Origin: an uncultured Lachnospiraceae bacterium
GTDB lineage: Bacteria; Bacillota; Clostridia; Lachnospirales; Lachnospiraceae
Assembly: GCA_905234245.1 (NCBI GenBank)
Contig: CAJOGN010000036.1
Coordinates: forward strand, 1 to 39,481
Direction of reading: 5' to 3'
DNA length: 39,481 nt
Every line of letters begins with the position of its first letter. Within the stretch, counting starts at the first letter, position 1. A program made the translations under genes and the position numbers. The notes beneath the pieces were generated by a model. The model saw nothing but the letters and a program-made list of their open reading frames with translations, had not been told where the DNA came from and ran no database searches. This document shows positions 25,149-34,363 of this stretch, piece after piece.

Positions 25149-25544
25149 ATGGCAAAGGGACATAGAAGTCAGATAAAGCAAGAGAGAAACGCAAATAAGG
25201 ATAATAGACCTTCTGCTAAGTTATCATATGCTAGAATGTCAGTTCAAAAAGCTTGTTTCGTATTAGATGCCATTCGTGGTAAAGATGTACAAACTGCACT
25301 TGCAATTGTAGCGTACAATCCAAGATATGCATCAAGCGTAATAGAGAAGTTATTAAAGTCTGCTATCGCAAATGCAGAGAATAACTATCCAGATAAGAAT
25401 TATAGTGTAGAGAACCTTTATATAGCAGAGTGTTACGCTAACAAAGGACCTACAATGAAGAGAATCAGACCAAGAGCACAGGGTAGAGCTTATAGAATCG
25501 AGAAGAGAATGAGCCACATTACAATCGTGCTCGATGAGAAGTAA
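25149..25544 (+). CDS. rplV: 50S ribosomal protein L22
   Basis: 131 residues from ATG 25149; an in-frame ATG at 25131 was rejected because AAAGGAGGG (25134-25142) lies between the two and fits 25149. [39 protein letters not shown] and [16 protein letters not shown] are hallmarks; the last is the tunnel hairpin where macrolide resistance changes occur in other bacteria. Confidence 0.97.
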   Translation: MAKGHRSQIKQERNANKDNRPSAKLSYARMSVQKACFVLDAIRGKDVQTALAIVAYNPRYASSVIEKLLKSAIANAENNYPDKNYSVENLYIAECYANKGPTMKRIRPRAQGRAYRIEKRMSHITIVLDEK

Positions 25545-25561
25545 GAAGGAGGGACACGTTC

Positions 25562-26221
25562 ATGGGACAAAAGGTTAATCCTCATGGCTTAAGAGTCGGT
25601 GTTATCAAAGACTGGGATTCTACGTGGTATGCACAGGAAGGTGAGTTCGCAGACAACTTAGTTGAAGATTATAACATCAGAACATTTCTTAAGAAGAAAT
25701 TATATATCGCAGGTGTATCTAAGATTAATATCGAGAGATACTCTGACAGGGTTAAAGTTATTGTTTATACAGCTAAGCCTGGTATCGTAATCGGTAAGGG
25801 CGGAGCTGAAATCGAGAAGGTTAAGTCTGATCTTCAGAAGTTAACAGATAAGAAATTAGTTGTTGACATCAAAGAAGTAAAGAGACCTGACAAAGATGCA
25901 CAGCTTGTTGCAGAGAACATTGCAGCACAATTAGAGAACCGTGTATCTTTCCGTCGTGCAATGAAGTCATGCATGTCAAGAGCTATGAAGGCTGGTGTTG
26001 AAGGTATTAAGACATCAGTATCTGGTAGACTTGGTGGTGCTGATATGGCACGTACAGAATTCTACAATGAAGGAACTATTCCTCTTCAGACACTTCGTGC
26101 TGACATTGATTATGGATTCGCAGAGGCCGACACAACTTATGGTAAAGTTGGTGTTAAGGTATGGATTTACAAAGGTGAGGTACTTCCTACTAAGGGAAAT
26201 AAGGAAGGAGGAAACCAGTAA
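25562..26221 (+). CDS. rpsC: 30S ribosomal protein S3
   Basis: 219 residues. [19 protein letters not shown], a KH domain with [13 protein letters not shown], and the C-terminal [22 protein letters not shown] region of the mRNA-entry helicase site. Its stop overlaps the L16 start (TAATG). Confidence 0.99.
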   Translation: MGQKVNPHGLRVGVIKDWDSTWYAQEGEFADNLVEDYNIRTFLKKKLYIAGVSKINIERYSDRVKVIVYTAKPGIVIGKGGAEIEKVKSDLQKLTDKKLVVDIKEVKRPDKDAQLVAENIAAQLENRVSFRRAMKSCMSRAMKAGVEGIKTSVSGRLGGADMARTEFYNEGTIPLQTLRADIDYGFAEADTTYGKVGVKVWIYKGEVLPTKGNKEGGNQ

Positions 26222-26655
26222 TGTTAATGCCTAAGAGAGTAAAACACAGAAAGCAATTCAGAGGTTCTATGGCTGGTAAAGCTACAAGAGGTAACAAGAT
26301 TACTTACGGTGAGTACGGTATCGTTGCTTCAGAACCATGCTGGATTAAGTCTAATCAAATAGAGGCTGCCCGTGTAGCTATGACTCGTTACGTAAAGCGT
26401 GGTGGTAAGGTTTGGATTAAGATCTTCCCTGACAAGCCTGTAACTAAGACTCCTGCCGAGACTCGAATGGGTAAAGGTAAAGGTGCTTTAGAGTACTGGG
26501 TTGCAGTTGTTAAGCCAGGAAGAGTATTATTTGAAATCTCCGGAGTAGAGGAAGAAGTAGCTAGAGAAGCTCTTCGTCTTGCAACACACAAGCTCCCTTG
26601 TAAATGTAAGATAGTTTCTCGCGAAGATTTAGAAGGAGGAGCAAATGAAAACTAA
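26221..26655 (+). CDS. rplP: 50S ribosomal protein L16
   Basis: 144 residues. GGAGG at 26207-26211 is 9 bp from ATG 26221 and 15 bp from an alternative ATG at 26227, so [15 protein letters not shown] is chosen, in line with other Firmicutes. [18 protein letters not shown] and [20 protein letters not shown] are diagnostic. It overlaps rpmC by 11 bp. Confidence 0.98.
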   Translation: MLMPKRVKHRKQFRGSMAGKATRGNKITYGEYGIVASEPCWIKSNQIEAARVAMTRYVKRGGKVWIKIFPDKPVTKTPAETRMGKGKGALEYWVAVVKPGRVLFEISGVEEEVAREALRLATHKLPCKCKIVSREDLEGGANEN

Positions 26656-26848
26656 AGATTATTTAAAAGATTTACGCACATTAGCTCCTGAAGAGCTAAA
26701 TGCGAAGTTAGTAGAAGCTAAGAAGGAACTTTTTAATTTGAGATTCCAGAATGCTACTAATCAGTTAGATAATACAGGAAGAATTAAGGAAGTAAGAAGA
26801 GATATTGCCAGAATTCAGACTGTAATGTCAGAGACTGCAGGCAAGTAG
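26645..26848 (+). CDS. rpmC: 50S ribosomal protein L29
   Basis: 67 residues, all helical: [22 protein letters not shown] (family L-x4-L-x5-E-L-F-x-L-R-F) and [14 protein letters not shown]. It starts inside the L16 gene after AGAAGGAGGAGC. L29 lies beside L23 at the tunnel exit. Confidence 0.97.
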   Translation: MKTKDYLKDLRTLAPEELNAKLVEAKKELFNLRFQNATNQLDNTGRIKEVRRDIARIQTVMSETAGK

Positions 26849-26866
26849 TAAGAAAGGAGAACACTC

Positions 26867-27124
26867 GTGGAAGAAAGAAATCTTAGAAAAACACGTCAAG
26901 GTGTTGTTGTAAGTGATAAGATGGATAAGACAATCGTTGTTGCTGTTAAGGACAACGTAAAGCATCCACTTTACAACAAAATTGTTAAAAGAACATATAA
27001 ATTAAAAGCTCATGACGAAGAGAATAATGCTCACAAAGGTGATACTGTAAGAGTAATGGAAACAAGACCTCTATCTAAGGATAAGAGATGGAGACTTACA
27101 GAAGTCGTTGAGCGTGCAAAGTAA
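26867..27124 (+). CDS. rpsQ: 30S ribosomal protein S17
   Basis: 85 residues from a GTG start with AAAGGAG upstream. [41 protein letters not shown] and [19 protein letters not shown] fit the OB-fold S17 family, which binds 16S rRNA helices early in assembly. Confidence 0.98.
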   Translation: MEERNLRKTRQGVVVSDKMDKTIVVAVKDNVKHPLYNKIVKRTYKLKAHDEENNAHKGDTVRVMETRPLSKDKRWRLTEVVERAK

Positions 27125-27142
27125 TTAAAGGAGGCTACAACC

Positions 27143-27511
27143 ATGGTTCAACAAGAAAGTAGATTAAAAGTAGCCGATAATACAGGCGCTAAGGAAATCT
27201 TAGTAATTCGTGTTATGGGCGGTTCTACAAGAAGATATGCCAATATTGGTGATGTAGTAACTGCAACTGTCAAGGAAGCCATCCCAGGTGGAACAGTTAA
27301 GAAGGGTGACGTAGTGAAGGCAGTAGTTGTACGTACCAAGAAGGGTGCCCGTCGTAAAGATGGTTCTTATATTAAGTTTGATGAGAATGCTGCAGTAATC
27401 ATTAAGGAAGATAACACTCCGAGAGGAACACGTATCTTCGGACCTGTAGCTAGAGAGCTTCGTGATAAATCGTTTATGAAGATTGTATCCCTTGCTCCAG
27501 AAGTATTATAG
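27143..27511 (+). CDS. rplN: 50S ribosomal protein L14
   Basis: 122 residues, exact family length. [35 protein letters not shown] and [15 protein letters not shown] are diagnostic. L14 contacts 16S rRNA in an intersubunit bridge and is the docking site of the silencing factor RsfS. Confidence 0.99.
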   Translation: MVQQESRLKVADNTGAKEILVIRVMGGSTRRYANIGDVVTATVKEAIPGGTVKKGDVVKAVVVRTKKGARRKDGSYIKFDENAAVIIKEDNTPRGTRIFGPVARELRDKSFMKIVSLAPEVL

Positions 27512-27522
27512 GAGGTCGACCG

Positions 27523-27834
27523 ATGGCAACAATGAAGATAAAGAAGGGCGATGAAGTAAGAGTAATCGCTGGTAAGGATATTCATAAGGAAGGCAAAGTA
27601 ATTGCTGTAAATCCTAAGAATAATACTGTTACTGTTGAGGGTGTCAATATCATTACAAAGCACCAGAAGCCTAGCATGGCTAATCAGGCAGGCGGTAGAA
27701 TTGAGTCTGAAGGTCCAATTAACATTTCCAATGTTATGCTCCTTCATAAGGGTGAGCCAACAAGAGTTGGATTCAAGATGGACGGAGATAAGAAGGTCCG
27801 TTTCGCCAAGAAGACTGGCGATATAATAGACTAA
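27523..27834 (+). CDS. rplX: 50S ribosomal protein L24
   Basis: 103 residues. N-terminal KOW motif KIKKGDEVRVIAGKD, then GKVIAVNPKNNTVTVEGVN and VGFKMDGDKKVRFAKKTG. An assembly initiator on 23S rRNA. AGGAGG precedes the ATG by 7 bp. Confidence 0.98.
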   Translation: MATMKIKKGDEVRVIAGKDIHKEGKVIAVNPKNNTVTVEGVNIITKHQKPSMANQAGGRIESEGPINISNVMLLHKGEPTRVGFKMDGDKKVRFAKKTGDIID

Positions 27835-27854
27835 TTTAGGAAGGAGGCTTAGTG

Positions 27855-28394
27855 GTGAGTAGATTAAAAGATGCATACCAAAACGAAATAGTTGAAGCTA
27901 TGACTAAAAAGTTTGGCTATAAGAATAAATTAGAAGTGCCAAAGCTCGAGAAAATCGTTGTTAATATGGGCGTTGGTGAAGCAAAGGAGAATGCCAAGGT
28001 TCTTGATGCTGCTGTAAAAGACATGGAAGCTATTACAGGTCAGAAGGCAGTTGTAACTAAGGCTAAGAACTCAATTGCTAACTTTAAGTTACGTGAGGGA
28101 ATGCCAATTGGATGTAAGACAACACTTCGCGGCGAGAAGATGTATGAGTTCGCTGATCGTCTTATCAATCTTGCACTTCCACGTGTACGTGACTTTAGAG
28201 GTGTTAACCCTAATTCATTCGACGGAAGAGGTAATTATGCACTTGGTATCAAGGAGCAAATCATTTTCCCAGAGATTGAGTATGATAAGGTTGACAAGGT
28301 AAGAGGAATGGACATCATTTTTGTTACTACAGCAAGAACTGATGAAGAGGCAAGAGAGTTGTTACGTCAATTCAATATGCCATTCGCTGATTAA
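27855..28394 (+). CDS. rplE: 50S ribosomal protein L5
   Basis: 179 residues. Two consecutive GTG codons (27852, 27855) follow AAGGAGG; the second has the better 7-bp spacing and gives the usual MSRLKDAY start. [37 protein letters not shown] and [23 protein letters not shown] are conserved. L5 binds 5S rRNA with L18. Confidence 0.97.
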   Translation: MSRLKDAYQNEIVEAMTKKFGYKNKLEVPKLEKIVVNMGVGEAKENAKVLDAAVKDMEAITGQKAVVTKAKNSIANFKLREGMPIGCKTTLRGEKMYEFADRLINLALPRVRDFRGVNPNSFDGRGNYALGIKEQIIFPEIEYDKVDKVRGMDIIFVTTARTDEEARELLRQFNMPFAD

Positions 28395-28414
28395 TTTAGG
28401 AGGGAATTTATAGT

Positions 28415-28600
28415 ATGGCTAAGAAATCAATGAAGGTTAAGCAACAACGTAAGCAAAAATTCTCTACTAGAGAATACAGCCGTTGTAGAATATGTGGTCG
28501 TCCACATGCATATTTGAGAAAATATGGTATTTGCAGAGTATGTTTTAGAGAGCTTGCTTATAAGGGACAGATCCCTGGTGTAAAGAAGGCTTCATGGTAA
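28415..28600 (+). CDS. rpsN: 30S ribosomal protein S14, zinc-binding type
   Basis: 61 residues, the short type Z form. Zinc ligands C24, C27 (RCRICGRP) and C40, C43 (GICRVCFR) are intact. Many Firmicutes also carry a longer zinc-free paralog for zinc starvation; none is in this window. Confidence 0.98.
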   Translation: MAKKSMKVKQQRKQKFSTREYSRCRICGRPHAYLRKYGICRVCFRELAYKGQIPGVKKASW

Positions 28601-28622
28601 GTATACAAGGAGGAATAAAGTC

Positions 28623-29024
28623 ATGACAATGAGTGATCCAATTGCAGATATGCTTACAAGAATTCGTAATGCAAATACTGCAAAACATGATACAGTAGAT
28701 ATTCCAGCATCTAAGATGAAGGTTGCTATTGCAGGAATCTTAGTTGATGAAGGTTATATCGAGAAATATGATATTGTTGAAGATGGCGCATTTAAGACAA
28801 TTCGTGTTACTATGAAATACGGTAGCGACAAGAATGAGAAGATTATTACTGGTATTAAGAGAATCTCTAAGCCAGGTCTTAGAGTATATGCTGGTAAGGA
28901 TGAGATTCCTTCAGTTCTAGGTGGACTTGGAATTGCTATTCTTTCAACAAACAAAGGAATTGTAACAGATAAAGAAGCTAAGAAGCTCGCCGTTGGTGGT
29001 GAGGTTTTGGCTTTTGTTTGGTAA
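28623..29024 (+). CDS. rpsH: 30S ribosomal protein S8
   Basis: 133 residues. [18 protein letters not shown] and the C-terminal [20 protein letters not shown] and GGEVLAFVW are diagnostic. In E. coli S8 represses the spc operon translation. A 169-bp gap filled by a palindromic element follows, the largest gap inside this part of the cluster. Confidence 0.98.
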   Translation: MTMSDPIADMLTRIRNANTAKHDTVDIPASKMKVAIAGILVDEGYIEKYDIVEDGAFKTIRVTMKYGSDKNEKIITGIKRISKPGLRVYAGKDEIPSVLGGLGIAILSTNKGIVTDKEAKKLAVGGEVLAFVW

Positions 29025-29149
29025 GTCGTAAGGGGGACCACGAAGTGGTGGATGCCTTACGACAAGGCGACATTTTGCCGAAGGCAAAATGTTGGAGAAC
29101 TCGAGCTATAGTGCGCGAGACACATTGCGACGTTTTCGCGAAGCGAAAA
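29025..29149 (+). repeat. GAA-triloop palindromic element, copy B (rpsH-rplF gap)
   Basis: Outer stem GTCGTAAGG (29025-29033) / CCTTACGAC (29055-29063) encloses CCAC-GAA-GTGG (29038-29048). Then come CATTTTGCC-GAA-GGCAAAATG (29071-29091), the core CTCGAGCTATAGTGCGCGAG (29100-29119), and TTTTCGC-GAA-GCGAAAA (29133-29149). Same parts as copy A, with different stem sequences. Confidence 0.85.
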
Positions 29150-29193
29150 TGTTGGTATGTTGAGTTAGTAATATAGTTTAAGGAGGTACGGGC

Positions 29194-29730
29194 ATGTCAC
29201 GTATAGGAAGAATGCCAATCGCTATTCCTGCAGGAGTAACTGTAAGTCTAGCAGAAAATAATCGTGTGACTGTAAAAGGTCCTAAGGGAACCCTCGAGAG
29301 AACACTTCCTGAGGAGATGGAGATTAAGGTTGAAGGCGAAGAAGTTACTGTAACAAGACCTAATGATCTTAAGAAGATGAAGTCTCTTCATGGTTTAACA
29401 AGAACTCTCATTAACAACATGGTTATTGGTGTTACAGAAGGTTATGAGAAGGTTCTTGAAGTAAACGGTGTAGGATACAGAGCACAGAAGTCTGGTAAGA
29501 AGTTAACACTTAATTTAGGCTTCTCACATCCAGTAGAGATGCAGGATCCTGAAGGGATCGAATCAAGCGTTGATGGTAACAAGATTATCATCAAGGGAAT
29601 TGATAAAGAGAAAGTTGGCCAATACGCTGCTGAGATCAGAGATAAGAGAAGACCTGAGCCATATAAGGGCAAGGGAATCAAGTATATTGATGAAGTTATC
29701 AGACGTAAAGTTGGTAAGACTGGTAAGTAA
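29194..29730 (+). CDS. rplF: 50S ribosomal protein L6
   Basis: 178 residues. [14 protein letters not shown], the two repeated alpha/beta domains, VNGVGYRAQ and [18 protein letters not shown] at the end are typical. AAGGAGG precedes the ATG. L6 lies at the base of the L7/L12 stalk. Confidence 0.98.
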   Translation: MSRIGRMPIAIPAGVTVSLAENNRVTVKGPKGTLERTLPEEMEIKVEGEEVTVTRPNDLKKMKSLHGLTRTLINNMVIGVTEGYEKVLEVNGVGYRAQKSGKKLTLNLGFSHPVEMQDPEGIESSVDGNKIIIKGIDKEKVGQYAAEIRDKRRPEPYKGKGIKYIDEVIRRKVGKTGK

Positions 29731-29752
29731 TAATTAAAGGAGTGATATAGAA

Positions 29753-30121
29753 ATGGTTAATAAGAAATCAAGAGCGGTAGTTCGTAAAGATAAACATAGA
29801 AGAATCCGTAATAACATTTCTGGTACAGCTGCAAAGCCAAGATTAGCTGTATTTAGAAGCAATAATCATATGTATGCTCAAATTATTGATGATACAGTTG
29901 GAAATACACTAACTTCTGCGTCAACACTTGATAAGGAAGTAAGTAAAGGTTTAGAGAAGACTAACAATGTTGAAGCTGCTACAAAGCTTGGCGAAGTAGT
30001 TGCTAAGAAGGCTCTAGATCAAGGTATTAAGACTGTTGTCTTTGATAGAGGTGGCTTTATATATGCAGGTAAGATCAAGGCATTAGCCGACGCAGCAAGA
30101 GAAGCTGGGTTAGAATTTTAA
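29753..30121 (+). CDS. rplR: 50S ribosomal protein L18
   Basis: 122 residues. [26 protein letters not shown] (basic 5S rRNA-binding start), [10 protein letters not shown] and [23 protein letters not shown] are family marks. 22 bp after rplF. Confidence 0.98.
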   Translation: MVNKKSRAVVRKDKHRRIRNNISGTAAKPRLAVFRSNNHMYAQIIDDTVGNTLTSASTLDKEVSKGLEKTNNVEAATKLGEVVAKKALDQGIKTVVFDRGGFIYAGKIKALADAAREAGLEF

Positions 30122-30135
30122 GGAGGAAACGATTC

Positions 30136-30645
30136 ATGAAACGTGAAATTATTGATGCTAGTCAATTAGAATTAAACGAGAACGTGGTATCAATCAAGCG
30201 TGTAACAAAGGTTGTTAAGGGCGGACGTAACATGCGTTTTACAGCTTTGGTTGTTGTCGGTGATGGCAATGGTCATGTTGGTGCTGGTCTTGGTAAAGCG
30301 ACAGAAATTCCAGAAGCTATCCGTAAGGGTAAAGAGGATGCAATGAAGAAGCTAATAAATGTTAAATTAGATCAGAATCACAGTATTACACATGATATCA
30401 CTGGTAAGCATACTGGTGCGTCAGTTTTACTTAAGAGAGCTCCTGAAGGTACAGGTATTATCGCCGGAGGTCCAGCTCGTTCAGTTTGTGAGCTTGCAGG
30501 AATTCAGAATATCCGTACAAAGTCTTTGGGTTCATCTAATAAGCAGAATGTAGTACTTGCTACAATTGATGCTCTAAGTCAGTTAAAATCTCCGGAAGAA
30601 GTTGCAAGACTTCGTGGTAAGACTGTAGAAGAGATTCTCGGTTAA
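30136..30645 (+). CDS. rpsE: 30S ribosomal protein S5
   Basis: 169 residues. Double-stranded-RNA-binding N-terminal domain with [19 protein letters not shown] and a C-terminal domain with [17 protein letters not shown] and [12 protein letters not shown]5 takes part in decoding fidelity. AAGGAGG lies 7-8 bp upstream. Confidence 0.99.
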   Translation: MKREIIDASQLELNENVVSIKRVTKVVKGGRNMRFTALVVVGDGNGHVGAGLGKATEIPEAIRKGKEDAMKKLINVKLDQNHSITHDITGKHTGASVLLKRAPEGTGIIAGGPARSVCELAGIQNIRTKSLGSSNKQNVVLATIDALSQLKSPEEVARLRGKTVEEILG

Positions 30646-30659
30646 GGAGGTAGAATAAG

Positions 30660-30845
30660 ATGGCTAAGAATAAAACTTTAAAAGTAACACTTGTAAAGTC
30701 TCCAATTGGAGCAGTACCTAAGAATAAGAAGACTGTTGAGGCTATGGGTTTAAGAAAGCTTCATCAGACTGTAGAGTTGCCTGATAATGATGCTGTAAGA
30801 GGTATGATCAGACACGTAAATCACTTAGTTAAAGTAGAAGAATAG
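30660..30845 (+). CDS. rpmD: 50S ribosomal protein L30
   Basis: 61 residues. LKVTLVKSPIGAVPKNKKTVEAMGL and KLHQTVELPDNDAVRGMI are diagnostic; the short bacterial form. Follows rpsE by 14 bp. Confidence 0.98.
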   Translation: MAKNKTLKVTLVKSPIGAVPKNKKTVEAMGLRKLHQTVELPDNDAVRGMIRHVNHLVKVEE

Positions 30846-30864
30846 AATTTAAGGAGGTGTCATA

Positions 30865-31305
30865 ATGGATTTATCTAACTTACAGCCTGCAGAGGGCTCA
30901 AAGCATAGTGATAATTTCAGACGCGGTCGTGGACATGGTTCTGGAAACGGTAAGACTGCTGGTAAGGGACACAAAGGTCAGAAGGCTCGTTCAGGAGCTC
31001 CAAGACCAGGTTTCGAAGGTGGTCAGATGCCTTTATATAGACGTATTCCTAAGAGAGGTTTCAAGTGCAGAAACTCTAAGGATATCGTAGGTATCAACAT
31101 GTCAGCGCTTGAGGTGTTTGATAACGGTGCAGATGTAACAGTTGAAACACTGATTGAGAAGGGAATCGTTAAGAATCCTCGCGATGGTGTTAAGATTCTT
31201 GGAGGCGGTGAGCTTACTAAGAAGTTAAATGTTACTGTAAATGCTTATAGCGCAAGCGCAAAAGAGAAAATTGAAGCTTTAGGTGGTAAAGCAGAGGTGA
31301 TGTAA
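30865..31305 (+). CDS. rplO: 50S ribosomal protein L15
   Basis: 146 residues. [12 protein letters not shown], then the glycine/basic-rich extension [20 protein letters not shown] and [17 protein letters not shown]. Its stop overlaps the secY start by one base (TAATG), the usual coupling of L15 and SecY. Confidence 0.98.
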   Translation: MDLSNLQPAEGSKHSDNFRRGRGHGSGNGKTAGKGHKGQKARSGAPRPGFEGGQMPLYRRIPKRGFKCRNSKDIVGINMSALEVFDNGADVTVETLIEKGIVKNPRDGVKILGGGELTKKLNVTVNAYSASAKEKIEALGGKAEVM

Positions 31306-32615
31306 TGTTTCAATCATTTATAAACGTATTTAAGATAAAAGACCTTAGAAGACGTATATTATTTGTATTCCTAATGCTTATCGTAGTAAGACTAGGTTCT
31401 GGAATACCTGTTGCAGGTGTTGATCCTGACGTTTTCAAGAATCTGTTTAGTGCAGCTGGAGACTCAATGAGCTTCTTCGATGCTATCACTGGTGGTTCCT
31501 TTGAGAAAATGTCAGTATTTGCTCTAAGTATTACACCTTATATTACATCATCAATTATTATGCAGCTTCTAACAATTGCAATTCCTAAGTTAGAAGAGAT
31601 GCAAAGAGATGGTGAACAAGGTCGTAAGAAGATGACTCAGATTACCAGAATTGTAACTGTTGCTCTTGCAGTACTTGAGTCAACAGCTATGGCAATTGGT
31701 TTCGGTCAGAACGGTTATCTTACAGAGTTCAACGCATTATATGTAATTCTTGTAATTGCTGTACTTACAGGTGGTTCAACAGTTCTTATGTGGATTGGTG
31801 AGCAGATTACAGAGCATGGTATTGGAAATGGTATCTCAATCGTACTTATTATTAATATTATCTCTCGTGTTCCTAGTGATTTAACTTCTCTATATGAGCA
31901 GTTTATCCAGGGTAAGATTGTTGCTAAGGGAATACTTAGTGGATTAATTATCGCTGCAGTTATTATTGGTACAGTTGTACTTGTAGTATATCTACAAAAT
32001 GCAGAGAGAAAGATTCCTGTTCAGTATTCTAAGAAGATGCAAGGTAGAAGAACAGTTGGTGGTAATTCAACATTTATCCCACTTAAGGTTAATACAGCCG
32101 GAGTTATCCCTGTAATCTTCGCACAATCATTAATGCAGACACCAGTTATTATTGCGAGTCTGCTAGGAAAACAGAATGTAGAAGGCTTCTGGGGACATGT
32201 TCTAAAGGGATTATCACAATCTAACTGGTTCAAGCCAGATCAGTTTGTGTATACAATTGGTGCTGTAGTTTATATTTTGCTTATCATAGCATTTGCATAT
32301 TTCTACACAACAATTACATTCAACCCATTAGAGATTGCTAATAATATGAAGAAGCAGGGTGGTTCAATTCCTGGTATCAGACCAGGTGAGCCAACAAGTA
32401 ATTACCTGCAGGAAGTTCTTAAGCATATAATTTTTATAGGAGCAGTTGGTTTATCAATTGTTGCAATTATTCCTATTGTATTTAATGGCTTATTTGGCGC
32501 AAATGTTTCATTTGGTGGAACATCAATTATCATCGTAGTTGGTGTTGTAATCGAGACATTGAAGCAGGTTGAATCTCAGATGATGGTTCGTAACTACAAG
32601 GGATTCTTAGATTAG
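31305..32615 (+). CDS. secY: Preprotein translocase channel SecY
   Basis: 436 residues with ten membrane helices. RLGSGIPVAGVD in the first loop, ISPYITSSIIMQLL-type segment (ITPYITSSIIMQLLTIAIP), GNGISIVLIINIISR, the cytosolic loop RKIPVQYSKKMQGRRTVGG, and the SecA-contacting loop NMKKQGGSIPGIRPGEPT. It forms the protein-conducting pore for the SecA encoded at 4404. Confidence 0.99.
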   Translation: MFQSFINVFKIKDLRRRILFVFLMLIVVRLGSGIPVAGVDPDVFKNLFSAAGDSMSFFDAITGGSFEKMSVFALSITPYITSSIIMQLLTIAIPKLEEMQRDGEQGRKKMTQITRIVTVALAVLESTAMAIGFGQNGYLTEFNALYVILVIAVLTGGSTVLMWIGEQITEHGIGNGISIVLIINIISRVPSDLTSLYEQFIQGKIVAKGILSGLIIAAVIIGTVVLVVYLQNAERKIPVQYSKKMQGRRTVGGNSTFIPLKVNTAGVIPVIFAQSLMQTPVIIASLLGKQNVEGFWGHVLKGLSQSNWFKPDQFVYTIGAVVYILLIIAFAYFYTTITFNPLEIANNMKKQGGSIPGIRPGEPTSNYLQEVLKHIIFIGAVGLSIVAIIPIVFNGLFGANVSFGGTSIIIVVGVVIETLKQVESQMMVRNYKGFLD

Positions 32616-32633
32616 TAAACAGCTGTACAAGGA

Positions 32634-32704
32634 GTCTCGCCCATTGTGGTTTCGACTTCGTCGAAAAGGGCTCGACGTGCAGCATTTCGGCATTGCCGAA
32701 ACGC
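32634..32704 (-). repeat. GAA-triloop palindromic element, copy C (secY-adk gap, inverted)
   Basis: Plus strand: CTCGCCC (32636-32642), the hairpin TTTCGAC-TTC-GTCGAAA (32650-32666) and GGGCTCG (32668-32674). Read on the minus strand it is CGAGCCC-hairpin-TGGGCGAG, as in copy A. A second hairpin TTTCGGC-ATT-GCCGAAA follows (32685-32701). It occupies most of the 113-bp gap. Confidence 0.82.
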
Positions 32705-32728
32705 AGCATATACTAGGAGGGTTTTTAT

Positions 32729-33370
32729 ATGAAGATAATTATGTTAGGAGCACCTGGTGCTGGTAAAGGAACACAGGCTAAGCAAATCGCAGGAAAGTAC
32801 TCTATTCCACACATTTCCACAGGAGATATCTTCCGTGCAAATATTAAGAATGGTACAGAACTGGGTAAGAAAGCCAAGGAATATATGGACCAGGGATTAT
32901 TAGTTCCTGATGAATTAACATGTGACCTTGTTGTAGATAGAATTGGTCAGGATGATTGTAAGAACGGATTTGTTCTCGACGGATTCCCAAGAACTATTCC
33001 ACAAGCTGAGGCATTAACTAATGCTTTAAACGAGCTTGGACAGAAGATGGACTACGCTATTGACGTAGATGTTCCTGATGAGAATATCGTTAAGCGTATG
33101 TCTGGTCGTCGTGCTTGTCTTGAGTGCGGTGCCACATATCATGTCGTAAGTATTCCGCCTAAGAAGGAAGGAATCTGCGATGCATGTGGAAGCGAATTAG
33201 TTCTAAGAGATGACGATAAGCCAGAGACAGTTCAGAAGAGACTTGATGTATATCATGAACAGACACAACCGTTAATTGATTATTATAAGAAGGCAGGAAT
33301 CCTTAAGTCAGTTGATGGAACTCAGCCTATGGAGGATGTGTTCGCTGAGATTGTTAAGATTCTAGGTTAA
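32729..33370 (+). CDS. adk: Adenylate kinase, zinc-containing LID
   Basis: 213 residues; interconverts ATP plus AMP with two ADP. P-loop GAPGAGKGT at 7-15, the AMP site HISTGDIFR, and [14 protein letters not shown]. The LID has four Cys (C130, C133, C150, C153), the zinc form common in Gram-positives. AGGAGGG precedes the ATG. The stop is one base from the KOW gene; the map gene often found next is missing. Confidence 0.99.
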   Translation: MKIIMLGAPGAGKGTQAKQIAGKYSIPHISTGDIFRANIKNGTELGKKAKEYMDQGLLVPDELTCDLVVDRIGQDDCKNGFVLDGFPRTIPQAEALTNALNELGQKMDYAIDVDVPDENIVKRMSGRRACLECGATYHVVSIPPKKEGICDACGSELVLRDDDKPETVQKRLDVYHEQTQPLIDYYKKAGILKSVDGTQPMEDVFAEIVKILG

Positions 33371-33371
33371 G

Positions 33372-33650
33372 ATGAATATTTATCTTGGAAAATCATTAGC
33401 AGGACATGACAAGAACCATATCTACGTTATATTAAAGGAAGAGAGAGATTTCTTTTTCTTGGTAAATGGTAGTACTAAGACCATGGATTCACCAAAGAAA
33501 AAGAATAAAAAGCACGTCCAGATAATTAAACATTTGCCAGGAGAGGTCAAGGCCTTAACTGACGAAATAAATTCTCTAGATGAGCTTGTAGATAGTAAGG
33601 TTTCTAAGATTGTTGAATGCTACAATGATTACATTAATTCTAAGAAGTAG
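33372..33650 (+). CDS. KOW-domain RNA-binding protein (L14e-like)
   Basis: 92 residues. YLGKSLAGHDKNHIYVILKEERDFFFLVNGSTKTMDSPKKKNKKHVQII is the KOW-like beta-barrel start seen in small Clostridia proteins annotated as ribosomal protein L14e/L6e-like RNA-binding proteins (segment read at residues 4-53). The C-terminal helix (LTDEINSLDELVDSKVSKIVECYNDYIN, at 63-90) is acidic. It is found in this place between adk/map and infA in many Clostridia. A role in ribosome assembly or translation is inferred from context only. Confidence 0.8.
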   Translation: MNIYLGKSLAGHDKNHIYVILKEERDFFFLVNGSTKTMDSPKKKNKKHVQIIKHLPGEVKALTDEINSLDELVDSKVSKIVECYNDYINSKK

Positions 33651-33677
33651 TACACATTAGTCAAAAAGGAGATTAAA

Positions 33678-33896
33678 ATGTCAAAAGCAGACGTAATTGA
33701 AGTCGAAGGAAAAGTTCTAGAAAAATTACCTAACGCTATGTTTCAGGTTGAATTAGAGAATGGACATCAGATTCTTGCGCACATTAGCGGCAAGCTTCGT
33801 ATGAACTATATTAGAATTCTTCCAGGAGACAAGGTTACTATCGAGATGAGTCCTTATGATTTATCTAAAGGAAGGATTATCTGGAGAGATAAGTAA
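33678..33896 (+). CDS. infA: Translation initiation factor IF-1
   Basis: 72 residues, exact family length. [21 protein letters not shown], the OB-fold core [20 protein letters not shown] and [21 protein letters not shown]. It binds the 30S A site during initiation. AAAAAGGAG precedes the ATG, and a terminator/promoter overlap follows. Confidence 0.99.
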   Translation: MSKADVIEVEGKVLEKLPNAMFQVELENGHQILAHISGKLRMNYIRILPGDKVTIEMSPYDLSKGRIIWRDK

Positions 33897-33932
33897 TTAC
33901 GTTTTACAATATGGATTAAAAATGTTAAAAAA

Positions 33933-33958
33933 GCTCTTGACTTAGTCAAGGGCTTTTT
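33933..33958 (+). terminator. Terminator after infA
   Basis: GCTCTTGAC 33933-33941 pairs with GTCAAGGGC 33945-33953 (9 bp, loop TTA), followed by T5. The stem also carries the -35 of the next promoter. Confidence 0.8.
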
Positions 33959-33966
33959 GTTATACT
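33937..33966 (+). promoter_or_regulatory. Promoter of the alpha operon (rpmJ to rplQ)
   Basis: TTGACT (33937-33942), an 18-bp spacer and TATACT (33961-33966). The -35 lies in the 5' arm of the infA terminator. The new transcript begins near 33973, just before a TGGGCG/CGCCCA hairpin (33980-33999). Confidence 0.65.
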
Positions 33967-34051
33967 ATTAAATGCGTCTATGGGCGAAAGTGCGCCCATT
34001 TATAGCAAGTTTGTGGAAACAAAGTAGTATGATGAGAAGGGAGGAAACCCC

Positions 34052-34165
34052 ATGAAGGTAAGATCATCAGTGAAGCCTATGTGCGAAAAGTGCAAGGTTA
34101 TCAAGAGAAAGGGTAGAGTAATGATTATCTGCGAAAACCCTAAACACAAACAAAGACAAGGCTAG
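34052..34165 (+). CDS. rpmJ: 50S ribosomal protein L36
   Basis: 37 residues: [20 protein letters not shown], then [17 protein letters not shown]. Zinc-ribbon ligands C11, C14, C27 and H32 are intact. GGGAGG lies about 8 bp before the ATG. Last gene before a 198-bp structured gap; the only full gene here shorter than 60 codons besides possible leaders. Confidence 0.98.
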   Translation: MKVRSSVKPMCEKCKVIKRKGRVMIICENPKHKQRQG

Positions 34166-34363
34166 TTATTAAACTCATGCTGTATATTTATGCGCGGCAA
34201 CTGCAATAAGTAAATTATGTTACTAATTGCATTTCATAATATATTCGGCGGGATCGTCTTCATACCGGGACGGTTAGTCTTGTATCACAAGGCTTCTTCC
34301 ACTTGAAATAGGAAGAAAATGGTAGTGTAGTTAAAGTAGAAGAAAATGGAGGTGTAAACACAC
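34166..34363 (+). promoter_or_regulatory. Structured rpmJ-rpsM intergenic leader
   Basis: Four consecutive hairpins. They are GCAATAAGTAA 34203-34213 / TTACTAATTGC 34220-34230; ATCGTC 34253-34258 / GACGGT 34269-34274; CTTGT-ATC-ACAAG 34279-34291; and TTCTTCC 34294-34300 / GGAAGAA 34311-34317. The rpsM site GGAGGTG follows. No T-run ends any of them. It may be an r-protein autoregulatory site; E. coli has an S4-binding pseudoknot at this point, but I do not claim homology. Confidence 0.45.

Noticed and set aside
29025..29149. Intrinsic terminator in the rpsH-rplF gap
   Set aside because: Several hairpins but no T-run on either strand, and the operon continues downstream without a clear promoter.
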